DNA from: Olleya marilimosa CAM030
GTDB lineage: Bacteria; Bacteroidota; Bacteroidia; Flavobacteriales; Flavobacteriaceae
Length of the DNA: 64,000 nt
Assembly: GCF_000518485.1 (NCBI RefSeq)
Contig: NZ_JADR01000001.1
Coordinates: forward strand, 620,001 to 684,000
Direction: 5' to 3'
Position numbers and translations under genes: made by a program. Under the pieces are notes generated by a model. That model was not told the DNA's origin and did no database searches. It saw only the letters and a list, made by a program, of their open reading frames with translations. Shown here piece by piece: positions 19,504 to 28,369 of this stretch; positions within the stretch are counted from its first letter, which is position 1; every line of letters starts with the position of its first letter.

Positions 19504-20526
19504 ATGAGTAAAATTGTCACATTCGGAGAAATCATGCTAAGGCTTTCAACAGAACGTCATTTAAGATTTTCTCAAGCAAAAACATTTGCTGCCTCATATG
19601 GTGGTGGAGAATTTAATGTAGCAGTATCATTAGCAAATTACGGTATTCCTGTCGAGTTTGTAACTAGATTACCTGATAACGAGATTGGAGCTTGTGCACT
19701 TAAAGAGATGCGCAAATTTAATGTAGAGTCTAAAAATGTTATCTATGGTGGAGAGCGATTAGGCATTTATTATCTAGAAACAGGAGCAGGTACACGTGGT
19801 AGTAATGTAATTTATGACAGAGCGCACAGCTCGATGTCAACCATTCAAAATGGATCGATAGACTGGGAAGCTGTTTTAAAAGATGCGACTTGGTTTCACT
19901 GGAGTGGTATTACTCCTGCAATATCACAATCTGCTGCAGATGAGTGTTTAATTGCTTTAAAAGTTGCACATAAATTAGGGATTACAATTTCTTCAGATTT
20001 AAACTATAGATCTAAACTTTGGCAGTATGGTAAAACACCAGATCAAATTATGCCAGAACTTTTAAAATATAGTAATGTCATATTAGGAGATATTGATACT
20101 GCATTTTTTATGTTAGGAAAAGATAAAGTAAATCCTAATTATCAAAACGAAAAATCATTACCAGCATTATACGATCAACTATTTAAATTATGTCCTAATT
20201 TAAAAACAGTGGCGACTACGTTAAGGTATTCGGTTAGTGCATCACACCAACGTATTGGAGGAATTTTATATGATGGTAAAACCATTTTTAACGCAGATGT
20301 TAAAGAGGTAACACCTGTTGTAGATAGAGTAGGAAGTGGTGATGCGTTTATGGGTGGATTAATTTACGGTTTAGTAAAGGACGATACAGATAAACAAAAA
20401 GCTTTAAATATTGCAGTAGCAGCTTGCTGCTTAAAACACACCATTTCTGGTGATTATAATTTAATTACACTTAATGAAATCGAAAAATTATTAAGTGGTG
20501 ATGCTTCAGGAAAAGTTTCAAGATAA
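19504..20526 (+). CDS. kdgK: 2-keto-3-deoxygluconate kinase (PfkB family)
   Basis: The 340-residue protein is a PfkB-family sugar kinase with a GGGEFNVA substrate motif near 35, a central FHWSGITPAIS segment, and the catalytic DRVGSGDAFMGGLIYG motif near the C-terminus. It would phosphorylate KDG to KDPG with ATP in the cytoplasm. The next gene is the matching aldolase, whose start lies 10 bp downstream of this stop. The assignment rests on motif and operon order. Confidence 0.92.
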   Translation: MSKIVTFGEIMLRLSTERHLRFSQAKTFAASYGGGEFNVAVSLANYGIPVEFVTRLPDNEIGACALKEMRKFNVESKNVIYGGERLGIYYLETGAGTRGSNVIYDRAHSSMSTIQNGSIDWEAVLKDATWFHWSGITPAISQSAADECLIALKVAHKLGITISSDLNYRSKLWQYGKTPDQIMPELLKYSNVILGDIDTAFFMLGKDKVNPNYQNEKSLPALYDQLFKLCPNLKTVATTLRYSVSASHQRIGGILYDGKTIFNADVKEVTPVVDRVGSGDAFMGGLIYGLVKDDTDKQKALNIAVAACCLKHTISGDYNLITLNEIEKLLSGDASGKVSR

Positions 20527-20536
20527 AAACAATAAC

Positions 20537-21205
20537 ATGGCACAATATTCAAGAATAGAAGTCGCAACAGTAATGCAAAATACAGGTTTAGTACCTTTAT
20601 TTTATAATGATGACCTAGAAGTCAGTAAAAAAATATTAAAAGCATGTTACGATGGAGGCGCAAGACTTTTAGAATTTACAAGTAGAGGAGACTTTGCTTT
20701 TGAAATCTTTGCACAACTTAACAAATATGCTATAACTAACTTACCAGGAATGATTCTTGGAGTTGGATCAATTACAGATGCTGCAGCTGCTTCTTTATAT
20801 ATGCAATTAGGTGCAAATTTTATTGTAACTCCTGTATTAAGAGAAGATATTGCTTTAGTTTGTAACCGAAGAAAAGTATTGTGGTCTGCAGGATGCGCAA
20901 CACTAACAGAAATTGCTAAAGCAGAAGAGTTAGGTTGTGAGATAGTAAAATTATTTCCTGGTAATGCCTATAATCCTAGTTATGTTAAAGCTATAAAAGG
21001 ACCATGTAGTTGGACAAGTATTATGCCAACTGGTGGAGTAGAACCTACACAACAAAGCTTAGAGTCATGGTTTAACGCAGGCGTTACTTGTGTTGGAATT
21101 GGATCAAAATTAATAGCAAAAGATAAAGATGGTAACTATGATTTAGAGACCATTACAGACCTTACTAAAACAGCAATTAATATTATTAAAACGCTAAAAA
21201 AGTAA
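20537..21205 (+). CDS. kdgA: KHG/KDPG aldolase
   Basis: From the start at 20537 (MAQYSR) the protein has 222 residues. The class I aldolase residues are visible: E46 in LLEFTSRG and the Schiff-base lysine K138 in VKLFPG. It would split KDPG into pyruvate and glyceraldehyde-3-phosphate, closing the alginate pathway. The longer frame starting at 20495 overlaps kdgK by 32 bases and is unlikely. A good hairpin follows the gene. Confidence 0.92.
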   Translation: MAQYSRIEVATVMQNTGLVPLFYNDDLEVSKKILKACYDGGARLLEFTSRGDFAFEIFAQLNKYAITNLPGMILGVGSITDAAAASLYMQLGANFIVTPVLREDIALVCNRRKVLWSAGCATLTEIAKAEELGCEIVKLFPGNAYNPSYVKAIKGPCSWTSIMPTGGVEPTQQSLESWFNAGVTCVGIGSKLIAKDKDGNYDLETITDLTKTAINIIKTLKK

Positions 21206-21252
21206 CGGTTTACTATATTAAAACAGAGCATTTAAAATTATAATTGCATTTT

Positions 21253-21278
21253 AAAGCAGCTTTTAACCAAGCTGCTTT
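21253..21278 (+). terminator. Terminator of the alginate metabolic operon
   Basis: The stem aaagcagctt/aagctgcttt (10 bp) with a 6-base loop, ending in ctttta, lies 48 bp after kdgA. Confidence 0.7.
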
Positions 21279-21316
21279 TATATGATGTTAAAATTGATAG
21301 TCTAAATACTATTTGT

Positions 21317-22156
21317 ATGCAAAAAAAAGCAATATTTTACATGACTATCAGTGCATTAGCATTTGCGCTTTTAAATGTTTTAGTCAAACAATCTGGAAAT
21401 TTTAATGTCAATCAAGTCGTTTTTTTTAGATCTATTGGGACATTATTTTTTACTATTCCGTATTTAATCAAAAATAAAATCAATTTTTTAGGAAACAAAA
21501 AACAACTATTAATCGCTAGAGGAGTGGTTGGCTGTGTTGCTATGACTTTGTTTTTTATGTCACTAAATCACTTGTCTATGGGATCTGCTGTGTCCATCAG
21601 GTATATTTCACCAATTTTTGCAGCCTTTTTTGCAGTTTTTCTAGTTAAAGAACATATCAAGTATTTCCAGTGGTTTTGTTTTTTATTAGCATTTATGGGA
21701 GTTGTTATTTTAAAAGGATTTGATAGTAATATTGATACCATTGGATTATTATATGCTTTATTATCAGCAGTTTTTACAGGATTAGTCTATATTATAATTC
21801 GTAAAATTGGTAATAGTGACCATCCAATAGTAATTGTCAATTATTTTATGATTATATCTGCTATAATTGGTGGTGTTTTGAGTATTAAGCATTGGACAAA
21901 TCCTCAAGGATTAGAATGGTTATTGCTATTAAGTCTTGGTATATTTGGATATTTTGGACAAGTTTACATGACTAAAGCTTTACAAACCACTGAAGTTAAC
22001 CAAGTAGCACCTTTAAAATATATTGAAGTTGTTTTTACTATGTTAATTGGCGCAATTTGGTTTAAAGAAATCTATACACTAATTAGCTTATTAGGAATTA
22101 TTTTGATTATTGTTGGATTAACTTTAAATATTGTTTTAAAAACAAAATTGAAATAA
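21317..22156 (+). CDS. EamA-family (DMT) transporter
   Basis: The 279-residue protein has about ten hydrophobic segments in two related halves, typical of drug/metabolite transporters of the EamA type. It starts 38 bp after the alginate operon terminator and has its own direction-matched position. The substrate cannot be told from the sequence. It is the last gene before the large non-coding mosaic and accessory island. Confidence 0.85.
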   Translation: MQKKAIFYMTISALAFALLNVLVKQSGNFNVNQVVFFRSIGTLFFTIPYLIKNKINFLGNKKQLLIARGVVGCVAMTLFFMSLNHLSMGSAVSIRYISPIFAAFFAVFLVKEHIKYFQWFCFLLAFMGVVILKGFDSNIDTIGLLYALLSAVFTGLVYIIIRKIGNSDHPIVIVNYFMIISAIIGGVLSIKHWTNPQGLEWLLLLSLGIFGYFGQVYMTKALQTTEVNQVAPLKYIEVVFTMLIGAIWFKEIYTLISLLGIILIIVGLTLNIVLKTKLK

Positions 22157-22306
22157 CTACAGGCTAATATATTATTCTTATCAACTTCGTAATTAATAAG
22201 TCATTATAACTTCTATAATTATTACTTGACCTAATTTCTAAATAGAATTATTATCTATATGGCGTTAAAATATTTGTTTAATCTTACAGAAACGTAAGAG
22301 GTTTTA

Positions 22307-22448
<142 letters not shown>

Positions 22449-22832
22449 ATCCCAGAAACATCACATTTCATTAGAGTATTAAGAACTTGGGCAATTAAAC
22501 AATAATCGGTTTGCTTCGCAGTGTTTATAAAACATTTGTATCTATAATTAGCCGTTATGTAAAATAGCCGCTACCAAGCGCTCGATTGTTTTATAAAATC
22601 AAATTGCTCTGGCAATTTATTTTACACACAATTTCCAACCGCATGCCAGCGCAATTTAAAAGCTAGCCTTTTTGCTTCGTTATAAAAATGGCGTATTCGA
22701 TAAAATTGTACGTAATAAAAAAATTTAGACGATTCTCGTGGATTGCCACAAGAGCATAAATTTTAAGAAAAATAAAATTCTATGCACTTGTTATATTTAG
22801 AACTTCAATTAATCTTCTTTTTAATGTTTCAT

Positions 22833-22858
22833 TTTCTTTTGTCTTGAAACAAAAGAAA
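22833..22858. repeat. 10-bp perfect inverted repeat tttcttttgt/acaaaagaaa
   Basis: A 10-bp stem with the loop cttgaa. From memory, similar sequence recurs in intergenic regions of marine Flavobacteriia; this cannot be verified here. Confidence 0.45.
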
Positions 22859-23068
22859 CAAAAATTCAAGGCTACATATAATTTAAGAAACAATTAACGG
22901 CTCATTCGCTATATTTTAGGAAACATTGGAACTCATTAACATTGTTTTGAAATACCTTGTATAATTGAAACTCTTAAGAAACTGTATTACTATACCCCTA
23001 AAATATGGACGCTCATTTCTCCTATTGTTTTAGCCAAAATTTTATGAGGCCAAACGTAACACATCAAG

Positions 23069-23085
23069 ATTCTATTTTACATAAT
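23069..23085 (+). repeat. Island repeat attctattttacataat, copy 2
   Basis: An exact copy of the word at 22311, ending two bases before the stop codon of the protease gene. With the inverted near-copy at 31038 it brackets an ~8-kb interval holding four of the accessory genes. Confidence 0.6.
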
Positions 23086-23087
23086 AA

Positions 23088-25547
23088 TTAAATATCAATA
23101 GGTATTGATACTCTAATCTGATTCAATACATTGTTATATATATCAATATCAGCTTCGTTTGTTTCAATAGAAATAATTAAACTATATCTAACCGATGAAT
23201 CATAACGATTGAGTTTTTTTCTATTTTTCCACCATCCACCTAATGGATAAACCGCAATTTTATTTCTTAATGCTAAATCAGCAGCTGCACCAACCCAAAT
23301 ATCCTTGTGAATACTACCTTTATCTCTAACTTGACTGCCTAATATCCAATTCTCACTACCTTCAGCTACATAATCGTCTTGTTCATCTTTGATAGCTTTA
23401 CTAACTCGAGCTTGAAAAGCTCCTTGGCTTTCATTTTTATCAATCATTTTAAACCTCAATCCATGTGATTTGTATGATTGGTCACTAGCATATCTTTTAT
23501 TTCCAGGATTTGGTTCAATAAAGTATGATAACGTTACTATTAATTTCACATCCAATTCAGCTAAATCAGACAAAATATCTGTAGGCCAGGGTAAATCAAA
23601 TAAATGAAAAACATTAGTTTTAACTCTACTATCTTCAAATTTAAAAGGCTTTAGAGTTCTTTCTGCTATTATACTTAATGAATTTTCAGCACTATATTTA
23701 GCTTTGCTCAAATTAGGTATACCATAGCCTACTCTCGCTAAAAGTTTAGATTTTTCTTCTGAAGAGAAACTATTTATATTCCTATTATTCAGCATTATAC
23801 CATTCCAATCTGCAGAATGAATTATTAAGGCACGAATAGTTTCAGGTAAATAGCTTGGGTATTTTTGATATAATTCAGCAGCAAATTTAGAAGCAAGTGC
23901 AGTAGCTGCACTTGTATCTGCCATTGTTGAGAGCCATGATCTTCCTATACCTCCTACTCCTGTAGACAAAAGTTTTAATGATTCTTCATCTAATATACCA
24001 GAATTAAAGATACCATCATTTCCTCCTTCAAAAACTATATCTGGTTTTTTTGGCCATTTTTTATTCCAACTTATGGAAGTTGTGTTACATGGAGACATTT
24101 GTCCTCTTTGAGCCAATAGTTGTGCTCCAGGATAAGTTACAACATCCAATCTGTCCTTGTTTGTATAAGCTCCTACAGTTATAGCATTAAATGCTTGAGC
24201 TGGATCTTCTATTGATAGATCATCATTTGAGATAGGGTAATTTAATCTATCTGCAAAGGATAGGTTTCCACTTGAAACTAAAATTACAGTATTATTATTT
24301 CTATCCTCAATTGACCCAAACATTTTTTGATCAACTGCAGCGGACCACGAAGATGGTCTGCCTAAATATTTATTATCAGGAGAAGTTACTGCCAAACAAA
24401 CGACTCTTTTATTTTCAGGGTTCATAATTTCACCAATAGCTATGGCTTCAAGTGTTATTTGGCCATATAAATCTGGGTCATTCGCTGTACGATCAACAAT
24501 TTTAATACTCTCAATATTATTAGAAACATTGATTGGTGTACTAGAACTCAATGGGTCAATCAAATCCCCATAGATAATAAGACCAGCCATTGGAGTACCA
24601 TGTCCTTGTCTGTAAGAGTCAGAATTTGTCCAAGTTGGATTTACTGAATCTAAATTTCTTTCCGGGATTAAATCTACCAATAGTGGATTTACTCGATTGA
24701 CTCCAGAATCTAATAAACAAACTGAAACATTATTCATTTCTATTTGATTGTTAATTCTATCACGTAAATCATTAATGAAATCTCCTTCCCAATCTTTATC
24801 AAGATTTGTAAAAAAATCAGCGGTTTCAATAGGTTTTCTTATTTCTGCTAAATTATCTACATAAAGTAATCTTTCTCCTAATTCTTCTGGAGTAGCTTTA
24901 ATTAAACCAACAATATTTTCTGGAAAAACAAGAAGTCTACTATTAGTTAAAACAGTATCTGTAGTTAAAGTATTTAATGTTTCTACTACTGTTTCTTTAT
25001 TAGCACCACTAAACCAAACTTCCCACCATACACTAACATTTGAGCTAGGAAAATCTATTTCTGGTTCTTGCCAAAAACTTTCTAGAGTAGCTGCTCTAAT
25101 ATTTTCAATATTCGCTATTAAATTTTGGTTTTTTGGTTTACCTGTTATAGTTTCCTCTGTTAAGTATTTTTCAACTTTATTTAAAAAATTGGAAACAGCT
25201 TTCTTATTTAAATAAACCGCAATTTTGTATACAATTTGCTGATTACCATTAGAATCAGTGCTAAATTCAGCTTTACAAGATGCAAGTCTGTAATTTCCAG
25301 CAGCATCTTCAAAACTATCGAAAGCTAATTCAAAATTTAATGCAGATTCAAACTCTATATATACAAATTCATATTCTTCATTTCCGTCAGTAAACTTAGA
25401 TACAGCAGAACTAAAAGAACTTTTTATACCTCTTCCATGCCCTGTTCTATCCCTACCGTCTTTATGATGAAATTTTCCACCACCATAAGTGCTATATGGT
25501 AAAGAAGAATTATTTCCATTAAGAAAAATGTGATTTAAGTCAGACAT
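23088..25547 (-). CDS. Subtilisin-like (S8) serine protease, IetS-like
   Basis: The 819-residue protein has a ~270-residue N-terminal region of unknown fold followed by an S8 peptidase domain. The catalytic triad is D280 (LLDSG), H316 (GHGT) and S546 (ADTSAA), with the oxyanion Asn N428 in SSGN. There is no signal peptide, so it acts in the cytoplasm, unlike most subtilases. It follows a small AAA ATPase gene by 6 bp. This pairing is the layout of IetAS, first described as a plasmid incompatibility module in Agrobacterium and later reported as an anti-phage defence system. The defence role here is inferred from architecture; the N-terminal 270 residues would be the part that recognises a target. 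Confidence 0.82.
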   Translation of the reverse strand: MSDLNHIFLNGNNSSLPYSTYGGGKFHHKDGRDRTGHGRGIKSSFSSAVSKFTDGNEEYEFVYIEFESALNFELAFDSFEDAAGNYRLASCKAEFSTDSNGNQQIVYKIAVYLNKKAVSNFLNKVEKYLTEETITGKPKNQNLIANIENIRAATLESFWQEPEIDFPSSNVSVWWEVWFSGANKETVVETLNTLTTDTVLTNSRLLVFPENIVGLIKATPEELGERLLYVDNLAEIRKPIETADFFTNLDKDWEGDFINDLRDRINNQIEMNNVSVCLLDSGVNRVNPLLVDLIPERNLDSVNPTWTNSDSYRQGHGTPMAGLIIYGDLIDPLSSSTPINVSNNIESIKIVDRTANDPDLYGQITLEAIAIGEIMNPENKRVVCLAVTSPDNKYLGRPSSWSAAVDQKMFGSIEDRNNNTVILVSSGNLSFADRLNYPISNDDLSIEDPAQAFNAITVGAYTNKDRLDVVTYPGAQLLAQRGQMSPCNTTSISWNKKWPKKPDIVFEGGNDGIFNSGILDEESLKLLSTGVGGIGRSWLSTMADTSAATALASKFAAELYQKYPSYLPETIRALIIHSADWNGIMLNNRNINSFSSEEKSKLLARVGYGIPNLSKAKYSAENSLSIIAERTLKPFKFEDSRVKTNVFHLFDLPWPTDILSDLAELDVKLIVTLSYFIEPNPGNKRYASDQSYKSHGLRFKMIDKNESQGAFQARVSKAIKDEQDDYVAEGSENWILGSQVRDKGSIHKDIWVGAAADLALRNKIAVYPLGGWWKNRKKLNRYDSSVRYSLIISIETNEADIDIYNNVLNQIRVSIPIDI

Positions 25548-25553
25548 ACTATT

Positions 25554-26531
25554 TTAGAAAGATCTTTTTCTTGAATTAATAATTTCAAATAAAAACTCTA
25601 AACTTGACTCTTCCTTTCCGTAAACGATAATATTTTTTAGAAAATCTTGACAAATTTTTTCTAAGTCTGAAAAATTTAGTCCGATAGAATTTTTTGAAAG
25701 TTCAATTAGATTTTTTTCGCTTATTAATTCATTTTTTAAAAGTTCTCTTTTATAGTATTTGAAGATTTGCTCTTCATTAGGTAATGGATAATTTATAATA
25801 TCATCGAATCGTCTAAATAATGCTTCATCTAAATTTTCAGGCATATTAGTTGCCGCAATTATTAAACTATTTGAATCATCTTTTTCAATTTGAAGTAAAA
25901 AACTATTAAGCACTCTTTTTATTTCTCCAACCTCATTTCCTTGACTTCTAGTTGTTCCAATACTATCAAATTCATCAAATAAATAAACAGCTCTAAATTC
26001 TTTCATTGTATCAAAGACCAAACGAAGTTTCGCTATAGACTCTCCCATATACCTACTTATTAGACCATCGAGTCTTATTACGAAAAGAGGAATACTTAAT
26101 TCATTAGATATCACTCTTGCCGTCATTGTTTTTCCACAACCTGGAGGTCCAGTTAATAGTATTTTTTTTCTAGGAAATAAATTGTGTTGTCTTAACTTTT
26201 CTATTTGACGTTGTTCATCTAAAATTCTTTGAATAATTTTTTTTAGTTTAATAGATAAGACCATATCTTTCAATTTATCATCAGGTCTAGAGAATTCTAA
26301 TAAATCATTAAGCTCTTTTTGTGCCGCATTTACTGGTAATCTTTTTAGAGTATTTTCATTAATCTTAGATTTTTTCGAATCTTGAATTAATTTTTTCAAC
26401 TCTTCTGCGAGATCTTGATGTCCTTTACGTGCTTCTGCAGCAGCAATTTGCATAGCTGTAGCATAGAAGCGTGAATCGTCACCTTCACTGAATGATTTAA
26501 TTAAACTTTTTATTTGATCAGCAGCAGCCAT
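25554..26531 (-). CDS. AAA-family ATPase, IetA-like
   Basis: The 325-residue protein has a short helical N-terminal part (1-115) and one AAA domain: Walker A GPPGCGKT (128-135), Walker B with D186 and E187 (YLFDEFDS), sensor N229 (AATN) and Arg fingers R240/R241. Such single-domain ATPases pair with cytoplasmic subtilases in IetAS-type modules, where the ATPase probably activates or feeds the protease. Start MAAADQ at 26531 is preceded by the repeat-bearing spacer at 26599-26822. It is transcribed ahead of the protease gene as one unit. Confidence 0.85.
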   Translation of the reverse strand: MAAADQIKSLIKSFSEGDDSRFYATAMQIAAAEARKGHQDLAEELKKLIQDSKKSKINENTLKRLPVNAAQKELNDLLEFSRPDDKLKDMVLSIKLKKIIQRILDEQRQIEKLRQHNLFPRKKILLTGPPGCGKTMTARVISNELSIPLFVIRLDGLISRYMGESIAKLRLVFDTMKEFRAVYLFDEFDSIGTTRSQGNEVGEIKRVLNSFLLQIEKDDSNSLIIAATNMPENLDEALFRRFDDIINYPLPNEEQIFKYYKRELLKNELISEKNLIELSKNSIGLNFSDLEKICQDFLKNIIVYGKEESSLEFLFEIINSRKRSF

Positions 26532-26598
26532 TTAGTATTATAGTATTTGACGTAAAAATATACAAAATAAATCATTAATTATGAAATAATTTTCCTTT

Positions 26599-26822
26599 CC
26601 ATACACATTACGCTTCCCTCCTACGTCGTCGCATAAAAAGTGTTCCATTAACATTGTAGAAGAAACATTTTAGAATAATTTTTTTAAAGAAACTGTAGCA
26701 ACAACTTTGCCCTACTCCGTCTCGCTCCTACTTCAAAAGGTCTAGTAGACCATTTTCATTCGGTCGTAACCAAAGGTCAGGTCACATAATGCAAGAACAT
26801 TAAAACAGTTTGTACAATAACG
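26599..26822 (-). repeat. Cassette-spacer repeat, copy A
   Basis: This non-coding stretch is homologous to 30607-30790. Shared identical words include tgttccattaacattg (26641-26656) and a 19-base word at 26680-26698. Copy A carries an extra ~40 bp near 26715-26760. On the minus strand it lies just before the AAA ATPase gene, as copy B lies before the metalloprotease gene. Confidence 0.75.
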
Positions 26823-26842
26823 TTTATTGGTATTTAAGTTTG

Positions 26843-28342
26843 CTATCCTTTATTAAAAGACACGCCAACTAAAAGAGATTCAGTATCACCAGCAACCGAA
26901 ATACTATTACCTTCATATAATTCTGGTAATAGGTTATCTAAAGGATCTAAATCTATAACTTGATAACTATTTTTATTAATTGTGCTTTTAATAACTGATG
27001 TAAATTTGTCTTTTAGCTTTTGCTTAATATTTCGTGCAATGATACGGTCCAATTCATCAGTTACCCAAGATGTAACAATACCAAGGGAACCTAACCATCT
27101 ACCAAATACTCTAGCTTTTACTTTCATTGTTGACTGACCCATAGACTCAAGTGTTGAGTACATCCCTATTGTTGAATTCTTTAGGTCAAATCCAACTTTT
27201 AGCTTTATCGATGTAGGTAAGCCTTTAACACTTGCTGTTCCAATAAGAACTTTACCAACGCAAGGCACCTTACCATATAATCGAATATTACTGGAAATTT
27301 GATAGGTTAAATCTGCTGTACCTCGAGGATCTGGGTATGGTGGAAAATCAATTCTAATTTTTTTACATCTAAAGCTTACACTCGTTGACATTTTAAAGCT
27401 TATACCTCCTCCTCTAGAATCATTATAATTAAAGTCTCTACCTATAGCTTTACAAATTTTATCAAAAATAGATTGTGTTATGTATAATGAGGCAAATCCT
27501 GGGTCATCAGTTGTTCTTGGAGGTGTAATTGGAGGTATCCCTGTATGAGAAACATTCAATTCGTATTCTCCATTTGGTAACTGTACTTGCGTAATTTGAG
27601 TTTGAAGTTGAGGAACTCTATCTACAAATGTGCATTCTTGACGCGACAGTAATTCAATACCACCTTCTGGGATAATAATTAAATTACTATTGACCAATTT
27701 AATATTCCAGCCACCTTTTAATTTAATGGAGTTAAAATGTTTACTAACATCAATATCTTCAACAGTTGCTAATGCTGCATTTACTATCTTTCTAGGTAAT
27801 GTATACGCAATACCACCTTCAATTCTAAAAACAGTTTCACTATCTATATTTATACTTTGCATTGCAGCTTGTCTAGTAGGACTTTCAATAACTTCTGAAT
27901 CATAGATATCTATTTCATAATCTGAAAACGTCAAAAGTGGTGCAGCGATGTTAATTTTTGTTGAAACGGAATTTACCTTTATTACAATATTACTAAAGCT
28001 TTCATTTACATTATTAGTGGGATGAACCATTAAGGATAATTCAAAATTTGGGATAATATCACATTGAATTTCACCATTATGTTCTCTAACATCCACATCA
28101 AAATCCCGTGTATCAACTGATAAGTTCATATATGTTACGCTAACGTCAGGTTGACCTTCTATTGGAAATGTCATTTTCCCAATTTTTGCACCTGTCTCAT
28201 GGATACTAGTTAAAAATAAAAGCCTAAATGCTTCTTTAGAAAATACAATTGCTGGTTTTTCCCCAGCTAATGGTTTAACATCAGCATGAATGTCTTTTTG
28301 GGATATTCTAGGAGAATTGAATGCCGTTTTTTTTGAAGTCAT
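26843..28342 (-). CDS. Unknown beta-rich protein, possibly lipid-binding (TULIP-like)
   Basis: The 499-residue protein has no signal peptide and no motif I can name with confidence. It is made of many short alternating hydrophobic beta-strand segments, with long-range amphipathic patterning, and ends with an amphipathic helix (VTDELDRIIARNIKQKLKDK) before a short tail. This pattern is reminiscent of BPI-like or TULIP lipid-binding proteins, including the P47/OrfX group, but the resemblance is weak. The gene follows the M4 metalloprotease gene by 27 bp and is probably co-transcribed with it. It is followed by the repeat spacer and the AAA/protease pair. Confidence 0.5.
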   Translation of the reverse strand: MTSKKTAFNSPRISQKDIHADVKPLAGEKPAIVFSKEAFRLLFLTSIHETGAKIGKMTFPIEGQPDVSVTYMNLSVDTRDFDVDVREHNGEIQCDIIPNFELSLMVHPTNNVNESFSNIVIKVNSVSTKINIAAPLLTFSDYEIDIYDSEVIESPTRQAAMQSINIDSETVFRIEGGIAYTLPRKIVNAALATVEDIDVSKHFNSIKLKGGWNIKLVNSNLIIIPEGGIELLSRQECTFVDRVPQLQTQITQVQLPNGEYELNVSHTGIPPITPPRTTDDPGFASLYITQSIFDKICKAIGRDFNYNDSRGGGISFKMSTSVSFRCKKIRIDFPPYPDPRGTADLTYQISSNIRLYGKVPCVGKVLIGTASVKGLPTSIKLKVGFDLKNSTIGMYSTLESMGQSTMKVKARVFGRWLGSLGIVTSWVTDELDRIIARNIKQKLKDKFTSVIKSTINKNSYQVIDLDPLDNLLPELYEGNSISVAGDTESLLVGVSFNKG

Positions 28343-28369
28343 TATAATACTATTTTAGGTGATTGAAAT

